From Pseudonocardia sp. MH-G8 (GTDB taxonomy: Bacteria > Actinomycetota > Actinomycetes > Mycobacteriales > Pseudonocardiaceae), in NCBI RefSeq assembly GCF_002262885.1, contig NZ_NKYF01000002.1, positions 372,001 through 436,000 of the forward strand: 64,000 nucleotides of DNA. The letters run 5' to 3'. Positions 41,073 through 47,928 of the stretch are shown piece by piece. Made by a program: the position numbers and the translations under genes. The notes under the pieces are model-generated. The model had not been told where the DNA came from. It searched no databases and saw only the letters and a list, made by a program, of their open reading frames with translations. How positions within the stretch are numbered: position 1 is the first letter of the stretch; every line of letters starts with the position of its first letter.

Positions 41073-42795
41073 TGCGAACGATTCTCGATTCAAGACAGTC
41101 GAGTTTCGCGAGGGAATGAACCTCGTCATCGCTGAGAGAAGGGATGAGTCCTCTCAAGGCGATAGCCGCAATGGCACCGGAAAAACCAGCCTCGTCCTCC
41201 TGATTCGGTACCTACTGGGAGGTACTTTACCGTCGCGATTTCGTCGGCCGGAGTTCGAAGGATGGCGATTTCGCCTAGACCTGCTACTTCCCGGTGTCGC
41301 GGGCAGCGACGAGGAAGTCTCAGTCACGCGAGGTGTTTCGGAACCGCAAACTCGATTGTCAGTCGTTGGCTGGTCCTACTTGGAGAATCGCCATGATCTG
41401 AGAGTGGCGGAGTGGCGGACGGCCCAGGAAGAGGTCCTTTTCTCCCTGAGAGAGGACAAGCCGACTGAGCTTACATCCAGTTCTTTGTGGGCATACTTCC
41501 TGCGCAATCAGTTTGGTACACCAACTCGGGCGTTGCCTACGGACGCCGATTGGGTTGTCGGGCTCAAGCTCGGATATCTCCTTGGCCTGGCGCCGAACAT
41601 CGCGGCGGCGCCAGGCGAGGTAGCGGCCTTGGAGCGGCAACGAAAAGCGCTTAATCAGGCCATCAGCGAGGGCGCATTACAGCATCTTCAGCTAGACGAG
41701 GCACAACTACGTTCGGAGCTGGCAGGTGTAAGCAGAGAGCGCGAGCGGCTGGCAGATCAGCTTTCTGGCTTCAAAGTCGATGCCGAGTACGAGTCGAACC
41801 AACAACGCGCGAATGAGCTGAGTCAGTCCATAAAGAGGATCAACGAGGATCTGCTCGCGCTCTCGAATCGCTCTAGCGAGCTAGAACGAGCAATCAATGC
41901 CGAGCTTCCCAATCTCGGGGAGGACCTTTCAGAGCGGCGCATTGGACGAATGTACTCCGAACTGGGGCTAGTTCTGCCCGATCAAGTTTCAAAAAGGTTC
42001 GATCAAGTTGTTGCGTTTCACCAGTCCGTCGCCAGGAACCGGGCGCAGTATCTGAGGGCTGAGCAAGATGAAGTTGCTACTCAGATTGCTTTACTTTCAG
42101 CGAGGCGTGTGCAGGAAGATGCCGACCGCGCCAATGTCATGAATATCCTGCGGAGCTCGGTAGCCTTCGACACTTTCGTCAGCGCACAAACACGCGTTTC
42201 GCAGCTTGACAGTCAAATTTCGGATCTCGAACGACGCTTAGAGGTCGCCGCATCTGTCGGCGAGATGGCGAACACAGTCAAGTCAAAGCGAGCAGAGTCC
42301 GAGCGTCTTGTTCGTCAAGAGCTGCAGGAGCGGCAGGCATTTCTGGTGTCCGGCCCTCTTGCGCTCTTTCGCGAGCTGGGGTCGGAAGTATACGTGGACC
42401 GGACTGCCGATCTGCTTGTGAGTCCAACGAAGAACGGTATCGTCAAAGTAACTCCACACATATCTGGAGACGCGAGTGACGGCATTCGCGGTGTCGAGAC
42501 GTTCCTCCTGGACATGACACTTATGGTCACCTCCATGTCACTTGGCCGCAGCCCCGGCCTACTTGTTCACGATAGTCATCTATTTGATGCGGTCGATCAC
42601 CGGCAAGTAGCTTCCTGCCTTAATATCGGGGCCAGGCTTGCGGAAGAGTACGGCTTTCAATACATCGTTACCATGAACTCAGACTTTGTTGGGTCCGTTG
42701 TAACTGAAGGCAGCTTTGATCCGAATCCGTACGATCTCGACGTTGGCTTGAGCGACGTCGAAGGAGGTGGAATCTTTGGGTTCTCATTTGACTAG
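41053..42795 (+). CDS. ABC-3C ATPase with coiled coil and DUF2326 C-terminus
   Basis: 580 aa from ATG 41053, with AGGAGG four bases upstream (ATG 41032 is an alternative). Rad50/SMC-like Walker A SRNGTGKT (38-45), a long helical coiled-coil region (about 195-430), then the DUF2326 half-ATPase with LLVHDSHLFDAVDHRQVASC and the C-terminus PYDLDVGLSDVEGGGIFGF. Such ATPases are the sensor or loader of ABC-3C conflict systems. Codon use is markedly less GC-rich than the host's. Confidence 0.9.
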   Translation: MRLLRLSANDSRFKTVEFREGMNLVIAERRDESSQGDSRNGTGKTSLVLLIRYLLGGTLPSRFRRPEFEGWRFRLDLLLPGVAGSDEEVSVTRGVSEPQTRLSVVGWSYLENRHDLRVAEWRTAQEEVLFSLREDKPTELTSSSLWAYFLRNQFGTPTRALPTDADWVVGLKLGYLLGLAPNIAAAPGEVAALERQRKALNQAISEGALQHLQLDEAQLRSELAGVSRERERLADQLSGFKVDAEYESNQQRANELSQSIKRINEDLLALSNRSSELERAINAELPNLGEDLSERRIGRMYSELGLVLPDQVSKRFDQVVAFHQSVARNRAQYLRAEQDEVATQIALLSARRVQEDADRANVMNILRSSVAFDTFVSAQTRVSQLDSQISDLERRLEVAASVGEMANTVKSKRAESERLVRQELQERQAFLVSGPLALFRELGSEVYVDRTADLLVSPTKNGIVKVTPHISGDASDGIRGVETFLLDMTLMVTSMSLGRSPGLLVHDSHLFDAVDHRQVASCLNIGARLAEEYGFQYIVTMNSDFVGSVVTEGSFDPNPYDLDVGLSDVEGGGIFGFSFD

Positions 42796-43002
42796 CCTGA
42801 CCAATCTCGCGGTGTAGCTACTACTGTGTCTCGTCGAGCGAACGCTCCTAGGCCGTTACCATACGGCGTCGCCAATCCGCCTTGCCACGAAGGCGATCCC
42901 CAGCAAATCAGTGATCCGCGTTTCGCACATCAGAGATCGCCGTTCCCGACAGGACAGACATGAGACGACACCTCGTTCCCACAGCGGCTTCAACGCGCGC
43001 AG

Positions 43003-44517
43003 TTACCCGGCGACCTTGGCTCGTCGGCCGCGGCTCACGATTACGAGGCCATCAGCTTGCAGGTCTGCAATGGCCCGTTGCGCCGTCCCGTGCGATACGC
43101 CGTACCGGTCAGTCAACTCCTCAATGGTAGGAAGCTGTGCGCCCGCTACAAGAGCCCCTGAGGCGATCGCTCCGCGGAGGTCGGCAGCAATACGCTGGTA
43201 GGGGTTCGCCGGTTCCTTATCCTCCTCGGGAGGGGCATGCATGGGCGAACCACCAACCACCGTGAGGCGCACAGGTAGAGCAGGCATACGACTGGCGAGC
43301 GACCCGGCCGCCCGCTGGTCCGCCTCCGCCACGAACGCGCTGTAGACCCTGAGCGTCGTGACCCCGCCACCAGCATGGCCCAACCGACCCGCGACGGTGC
43401 GCACGTCGACACCAGCAGCGATCAGCTCGGTTGCGGAGTAGTGGCGGAGCTGGTGGATGTGCATGTCCCATCCGAGACGCGCGCACATGCGCTCGTAGCG
43501 CTGGCTCGCCGTGTCCGGCTTGATCCAGGTCGAGCCGTCCGGCATCAACGAGAAGATCCGGGCTGCGCCGGGCATCGACGTGCCGAAGCCCGCCCGCAAT
43601 GCGCAGTGCCGCTGGTACGCCGCGAGGAGCCCGATGGTCTGCGCGTCGAGCGAAATCCGGCGCTGCTGGTGGGTCTTGGTGTCCTTCTCCCACGTCCGCG
43701 CACCGCGCTGACCGATGCTCGACCGGATGCTCAGGACGGCCGCTTCGAAGTCGACCCGATCCCAACGAAGGGCGCACAGTTCGCCACGTCGCACGCCGGT
43801 GGTCATCGCGAGCCAGACCATCATGCCCCAGTCGAGGTCGCGCCATGCCTCATCTGCGATCGCGGCGGCTTGCGCGGCCGTCGGCGGCTGCGGGTCCGGG
43901 TGCGGCACCGGGATCGGCTCCGTCTGCTCGAACGGGTTGCGACCGACCCAACCCCACCGGACGGCGCGCTTGCCCGCGCCGTTCAGGATCGCGTGGATCT
44001 TCAGAAGCGAACCTGCCGCGAGCGGACGGCAAACATGCGGCTTGCAGCGCTTGTCGCACTCGTGTTCGGCGTCCGTCCGGTGCTCGACGAACGCCTTGCC
44101 CTTGCAGTGGGTTCGGCAGCGCCGGAGTTGCTTGTAAAACGAGTCCAGAATCTGGCCGTCGATCCGGCCTACCTGAACGTGTCCGAGCAGCGGCTTGATG
44201 TGGTTGCGAACGAACACCTCGTAGCTGTCGAGCGTCGTCGGCTCGACGTTCAGCATCTCCAGGTGCCGGTCGAGCATCTGCCCCACCGTGGCGCGGGTGC
44301 GCGGGTTGCGCTGCTCGTCCACCTCCGCTAGCAGCCGCGTCCGCGCCTTCTCGGCCGCCTTCGCCGCGCGTGCACCGGGCGGGACGATCTCCGTCAGGTG
44401 GTGCCGCTTGCCGGTGAGCGGGTCGATCCCGGCGTACACGCGGACCCGCAGTGAGCCGCTGGGCAGCGTCTCGATCTCGCCTCGCTGCCGCCTACCGGCC
44501 GTCCCCGTCTTGGCCAT
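43003..44517 (-). CDS. int: tyrosine recombinase fused to a GntR winged helix
   Basis: 504 aa from ATG 44517. Arm-binding and SAM-like N-terminal domains with a cysteine-rich insertion (CRTHCKGK, then HECDKRCKPHVCRP). Catalytic core: Arg in TTGVRRGELCALRW, a Lys in the following beta region, HxxR in HIHQLRHYSATELI, His in GRLGHAGGG and the nucleophile Tyr near residue 392 (TLRVYSAF). Residues about 438-504 add a complete GntR-type winged helix (NPYQRIAADLRGAIASGAL, then LTDRYGVSHGTAQRAIADL). It lies 80 bases from attR and catalyses integration and excision. The extra DNA-binding domain may add att recognition or autoregulation. Confidence 0.9.
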   Translation of the reverse strand: MAKTGTAGRRQRGEIETLPSGSLRVRVYAGIDPLTGKRHHLTEIVPPGARAAKAAEKARTRLLAEVDEQRNPRTRATVGQMLDRHLEMLNVEPTTLDSYEVFVRNHIKPLLGHVQVGRIDGQILDSFYKQLRRCRTHCKGKAFVEHRTDAEHECDKRCKPHVCRPLAAGSLLKIHAILNGAGKRAVRWGWVGRNPFEQTEPIPVPHPDPQPPTAAQAAAIADEAWRDLDWGMMVWLAMTTGVRRGELCALRWDRVDFEAAVLSIRSSIGQRGARTWEKDTKTHQQRRISLDAQTIGLLAAYQRHCALRAGFGTSMPGAARIFSLMPDGSTWIKPDTASQRYERMCARLGWDMHIHQLRHYSATELIAAGVDVRTVAGRLGHAGGGVTTLRVYSAFVAEADQRAAGSLASRMPALPVRLTVVGGSPMHAPPEEDKEPANPYQRIAADLRGAIASGALVAGAQLPTIEELTDRYGVSHGTAQRAIADLQADGLVIVSRGRRAKVAG

Positions 44518-44540
44518 GAGACTCACGGTAAGCGTGGGAT

Positions 44541-44567
44541 GGCTCCACGTATAGCTCCACTTGGAGC
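44541..44567. repeat. heptamer repeats, candidate integrase arm sites (right)
   Basis: GGCTCCA at 44541-44547, AGCTCCA at 44553-44559 and the inverted TGGAGC at 44562-44567, between the integrase start and attR. They mirror the heptamers inside attL. Confidence 0.4.
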
Positions 44568-44596
44568 GGCCAAGATCGCTAATCGAGGCCCTGGAC

Positions 44597-44644
44597 TGGA
44601 GCCGCCTTGGGGAGTCGAACCCCAGACCTACGCATTACGAGTGC
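44597..44644. repeat. attR: right 48-bp direct repeat
   Basis: Identical to 30630-30677. It overlaps the 3' half of the tRNA-Thr gene, so insertion regenerates a complete tRNA. Confidence 0.92.
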
Positions 44645-44673
44645 GTCGCTCTAACCGACTGAGCTAAGGCGGC
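44597..44673 (-). tRNA. tRNA-Thr (anticodon CGT)
   Basis: 77 nt with encoded CCA. The acceptor stem GCCGCCT pairs with AGGCGGC, the D-arm begins TAGCTC, the anticodon arm is ACGCA-CTCGTAA-TGCGT, and the T-arm is TGGGG-TTCGACT-CCCCA. The gene is intact on the right side of the element and is its integration target. Confidence 0.97.
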
Positions 44674-44791
44674 AGGTGGTGCGCGGCCCAGTGTAGCGAC
44701 CGCCCGGCGGGCCCCGTCGCCCTCCCCGGCCCGCCGCTGACCGGCCGATACAGTGGCGCCGCCCGTCCCGAACCGCCTGGAGGTCCCTCCG

Positions 44792-45502
44792 TTGAAGCAG
44801 ATCGACCTGGGGTTCGTCACGGCGCTCTACCGCGCCTACTCCGACGACCTGGCCGCGGTCGGGACGCAGCAGCGGGCGTTCGCGGAGGCGATGGGGTCGC
44901 GGATGACGCCGCAGCTCGACGACCTCGAGGCGGAGATCACCTACCTGCTGCTGCGGGAGGCGCGGCCTGCGGTGGTCATGGAGCTGGGCACGTTCCACGG
45001 GTGGTCGACGTCCTGGATCCTCAGCGCCCTGCGCGACAACGGGTCGGGACAGCTGCACAGCTTCGACCGGATCGACAACGTCGTGCGCAACGTGCCCCGG
45101 GACCTCGCCGAGGGTCGGTGGACGTTCGTGCGGGGCGACATCAAGGAGAACCTCGACCAGGTCCCGGCGGACACCGGCTACCTGTTCGTGGACGCGGCGC
45201 ACAACAGCCGCTTCGCCCGCTGGTACCTCGAGCACCTGTTCCCGCGGGTGCCGGCCGGGATCCCGGTGAGCGTGCACGACGTCTACCACTTCCGCGCCAC
45301 CCTGCCCCTGCACGAGGGCAAGGTCGTCGTGCGCTGGCTGGACGAGCGCGGAGTGCCGTTCTTCACACCGTCGCGGGCGAAGAGCCGCACGGCCTACGAC
45401 ACGCTCACCGTGTTGCGGGACGACCTGGGTCTGAAGCCGATCAGGGGGAAGGGCGACAACCCGATGATCTTCTTCGAGATGCCGTCCAGCGGTCACGCGT
45501 AG
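44792..45502 (+). CDS. class I SAM-dependent methyltransferase
   Basis: 236 aa from TTG 44792, with GGAGG eight bases upstream (GTG 44753 is an alternative). SAM motif I is VVMELGTFHGWSTSWILSAL and motif II is GYLFVDAAHNSRFARWYL, typical of the Methyltransf_24 group. Substrate unknown. It follows the tRNA gene and overlaps the convergent epoxide hydrolase by ten bases. Confidence 0.78.
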   Translation: MKQIDLGFVTALYRAYSDDLAAVGTQQRAFAEAMGSRMTPQLDDLEAEITYLLLREARPAVVMELGTFHGWSTSWILSALRDNGSGQLHSFDRIDNVVRNVPRDLAEGRWTFVRGDIKENLDQVPADTGYLFVDAAHNSRFARWYLEHLFPRVPAGIPVSVHDVYHFRATLPLHEGKVVVRWLDERGVPFFTPSRAKSRTAYDTLTVLRDDLGLKPIRGKGDNPMIFFEMPSSGHA

Positions 45503-46617
45503 AAGGCGCGGATCTCCTCCACGAGGTCCTGCGGCACCTCCATCGCGGCGAAGTGGCCGCCGCGCGGCCGCTCGGTCCAGGACACGATGTTCGTGTTGTC
45601 CCGCTCGGCGAACGGTCGCATGGACCTGAAGTCGTCGGCGAAGACCGTGACGCCGATCGGCCCGTGGTTGACGACCGGCGCGGCGTTGCGCTCGGCGTGG
45701 TGGTAGCGCACCGCCGTCGACGAGGTGTTCGTGAGCCAGTACAGCGACACCTGCGTGAGGACCTGGTCCCGGCCGACCAGGCTCGTGCCGTTGCCGAAGT
45801 TCTCGAACAGCTCGTTGTAGGCGAGCTGGCCGACCGGCGAGTCGGACAGCGCCGCGGCGATGGTCTGCGGCCGCGAGGCGTTCATGAGCGCGTAGCCGTT
45901 CACGGTCTGGAACCAGCCGGCGAACTCCAGGGCCGCGTGGTCCGCGGGCGTCATCCGCTCGAACTCGGCGGGGTCGCCGGACGGGAAGGAGAACAGCTGC
46001 AGCACGTGGGCGCCGAGGAACCCGGGCGGGTTCAGGATCGCGAGCTCGCGCGAGACCATCGCCCCGCCGTCGCTGCCGTGCGCAGCGTAGGAGTCGTAGC
46101 CGAGCCCGCGCATCAGCGCGTCCCAGGTCCGGGCGACCCGGGCCATCGTCCAGTCCCCGTCGGCCAGCGGGGTGCTGAACCCGAAGCCGGGGATCGAGGG
46201 GATCACGACGTGGAAGGCGTCCTCGGCGCGGCCGCCGTGGGCCACCGGGTCGGTCAGCGGGCCGATCACGTCGAGGAAGTCGACGAACGAGCCCGGGTAG
46301 GTGTGGGTGAGCACGATCGGAGTGGCGTCCTCGACGGCCGACCGGACGTGGACGAAGTGCACGGTCTGCCCCTCGACCTCCGTGCGGAAGTGCGGGAACT
46401 CGTTCATCCGGGCCTCCTGGGCCCGCCAGTCGAACGAGCTGCTCCAGTGCTCGACCATCTCGCGCAGGTAGCCGACCGGTGTGCCGTAGCTCCAGTCGTC
46501 GCCGGGGGCGGGCTCGGGGAGGCGGGTGATCTCGAGCCGGTGCTGCAGCGCATCCAGGTCGGCCTGCGGGATCGCGACCTCGAAGGAGCGGATGTCGAGC
46601 GTCTGGGTGCTGGTCAT
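45493..46617 (-). CDS. epoxide hydrolase (EHN-type alpha/beta hydrolase)
   Basis: 374 aa. The N-terminal EHN cap segment IRSFEVAIPQADLDALQHRL is followed by the hydrolase core: oxyanion HTYPG (105-109), nucleophile D183 in HGSDGG and the catalytic His in GGHFAAME. It opens epoxides to diols. ATG 46617 was chosen; the region before it is a shadow. Divergent from a WYL-type regulator across 55 bases, so probably under its control. Confidence 0.88.
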   Translation of the reverse strand: MTSTQTLDIRSFEVAIPQADLDALQHRLEITRLPEPAPGDDWSYGTPVGYLREMVEHWSSSFDWRAQEARMNEFPHFRTEVEGQTVHFVHVRSAVEDATPIVLTHTYPGSFVDFLDVIGPLTDPVAHGGRAEDAFHVVIPSIPGFGFSTPLADGDWTMARVARTWDALMRGLGYDSYAAHGSDGGAMVSRELAILNPPGFLGAHVLQLFSFPSGDPAEFERMTPADHAALEFAGWFQTVNGYALMNASRPQTIAAALSDSPVGQLAYNELFENFGNGTSLVGRDQVLTQVSLYWLTNTSSTAVRYHHAERNAAPVVNHGPIGVTVFADDFRSMRPFAERDNTNIVSWTERPRGGHFAAMEVPQDLVEEIRAFYA

Positions 46618-46672
46618 GGTGGCTACGCTATGACCAGTACCGGCATGTTTCGTTCCTGTACTCGGAGGCGAT

Positions 46673-47656
46673 GTGCGCGAGACGTCCGGACGGTTGCTCG
46701 CCCTGCTCGGCCTCCTGCAGACGCCCCGCACCTGGTCGGCCGCCGACCTCACCGCCCGGCTCGGCGTGGGCGAGCGGACCGTGCGCAAGGACGTCGAGCG
46801 GCTCCGGGCGCTCGACTACCCGATCGACACGCTGCGTGGCCCCGCAGGCGGTTACCGGCTCGGTGACCACGGCAAGCTCCCGCCGCTGCTGCTCGACGAC
46901 GAGGAGGCCGTCGCCGTCGCGGTCGGGCTGCAGGCGGTCACGGCGGTCCGCGGCGTCGAGGAGGCGCGGGCGCGGGCTCTCGCGAAGCTCGAGCACGTGC
47001 TGCCGTCCCGGCTGCGCCGCCGCGTCCGCGCCCTGCACGACAGCACCTCCACCGGCCCGGCGAACACCGGCACCAACGTGGCGGACCCGCCCGTCGACCC
47101 GGGCCTGCTCACCGAGCTGGCGGTCGCGGTGCGGGACGGCGTCGGCATCCGCTTCGCGTACCGCGACGCCGAGCACATCGACGCCGAGCCGTACCGGCTG
47201 GTGAGCTGGCAGCAGCGGTGGTACGTGGTGGCGCGGGAACGCCGCTCGCGGGAGTGGCGCAGCTACCGCGCCGACTGGATGCGGATCAAGGTGCCCGGCG
47301 GGCCCCGGTTCACGCCGGACCCGCTCCCCGGGGGCGACTACACGGCGTTCGTGCTGCGCGAGGTGGCTTTCACCGGCTGGTCGGTGCACACCAGGATCGA
47401 GGTGGACGCACCCGCGGAGCAGGTGCTGGCCCGCATCAATCCCACGGTCGGCGTGGTGGAGACCGTCGACGAGCACCGCAGCGTGCTCGTGACCGGCGGC
47501 GACAGCCTGGAGATCGTGGCGGTGTGGATCGGGATGCTCGGCCTGGACTTCCACGTCACCGAACCGCCGGAGCTCGTCGAGCACGTCCGTGCGCTCGCCG
47601 TGCGGTACGCCGGCGCACTCCCGTCACGCCGTGCCGGCCGCCCGTCGGGCGGGTAG
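46673..47656 (+). CDS. WYL/YafY-family transcriptional regulator
   Basis: 327 aa from GTG 46673. HTH_11: TSGRLLALLGLLQTPRTWSA then LGVGERTVRKDVERLRALDY. The WYL region lies around IRFAYRDAEHIDAEPYRLV and the WCX C-terminal domain around VDAPAEQVLARINPTV. WYL domains bind ligands, often nucleotides. The likely target is the divergent epoxide hydrolase gene. Confidence 0.88.
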   Translation: MRETSGRLLALLGLLQTPRTWSAADLTARLGVGERTVRKDVERLRALDYPIDTLRGPAGGYRLGDHGKLPPLLLDDEEAVAVAVGLQAVTAVRGVEEARARALAKLEHVLPSRLRRRVRALHDSTSTGPANTGTNVADPPVDPGLLTELAVAVRDGVGIRFAYRDAEHIDAEPYRLVSWQQRWYVVARERRSREWRSYRADWMRIKVPGGPRFTPDPLPGGDYTAFVLREVAFTGWSVHTRIEVDAPAEQVLARINPTVGVVETVDEHRSVLVTGGDSLEIVAVWIGMLGLDFHVTEPPELVEHVRALAVRYAGALPSRRAGRPSGG

Positions 47657-47809
47657 GACCCGGAGCCACCCCCGACGGGGCGGCCGGGCGGCGGCGGTCG
47701 ACGCCCCGAGCGTGGCGGCGTGGGCGAGCCGGTACGCCTGCGCCTCGGCCAGCAGGGTGCGGCGGCGGTCGGCGGCGATGTCGGCGGCGGTGTGGAGCTG
47801 GTTCAGCAT
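47624..47809 (-). CDS. small basic hypothetical protein
   Basis: 61 aa: LNQLHTAADIAADRRRTLLA, then EAQAYRLAHAATLG and a basic tail. ATG 47809 is used; a GTG three codons earlier is possible. Proteins of this length and composition recur next to actinomycete regulators but have no known function. The 3' end overlaps the WYL gene by 33 bases. Confidence 0.6.
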   Translation of the reverse strand: MLNQLHTAADIAADRRRTLLAEAQAYRLAHAATLGASTAAARPPRRGWLRVLPARRAAGTA

Positions 47810-47928
47810 CGTGGTCACGTCCTCGGGGTTGCGGTGGCGATGCCTGCAACGGTCGTCCGCCGCGGCCCCCGGAACATCCGTGCCGAGCACGGAGCCACCA
47901 CGGAACGTGCGCTCCGTGCGTGCGGGCC

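Larger units (their letters stand above)
30630..44644. mobile_element. 13.97-kb integrative element in tRNA-Thr(CGT)
   Basis: Bounded by a perfect 48-bp direct repeat of the tRNA 3' end. The integrase gene lies beside attR and the tRNA remains intact on the right. Contents from left: cargo gene, TPR regulator, small Cys proteins, FtsK/TraSA-type translocase, membrane protein, WhiB, excisionase-like protein, XRE regulator, XRE-TPR regulator, Nudix (Pif-like), ABC-3C system, integrase-GntR fusion. This is the layout of an actinomycete integrative and conjugative element, but no RepSA or prim-pol type replication gene was recognised, so it may be an IME or use host replication. Parts at 31.0-32.0 and 39.8-42.8 kb are visibly less GC-rich than the rest. 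Confidence 0.9.

Noticed and set aside
42911-43201. 96-aa plus-strand frame after the ABC-3C ATPase
   Set aside because: No ribosome site and mostly antisense to the integrase C-terminus; the 207 bases between the convergent genes appear non-coding.
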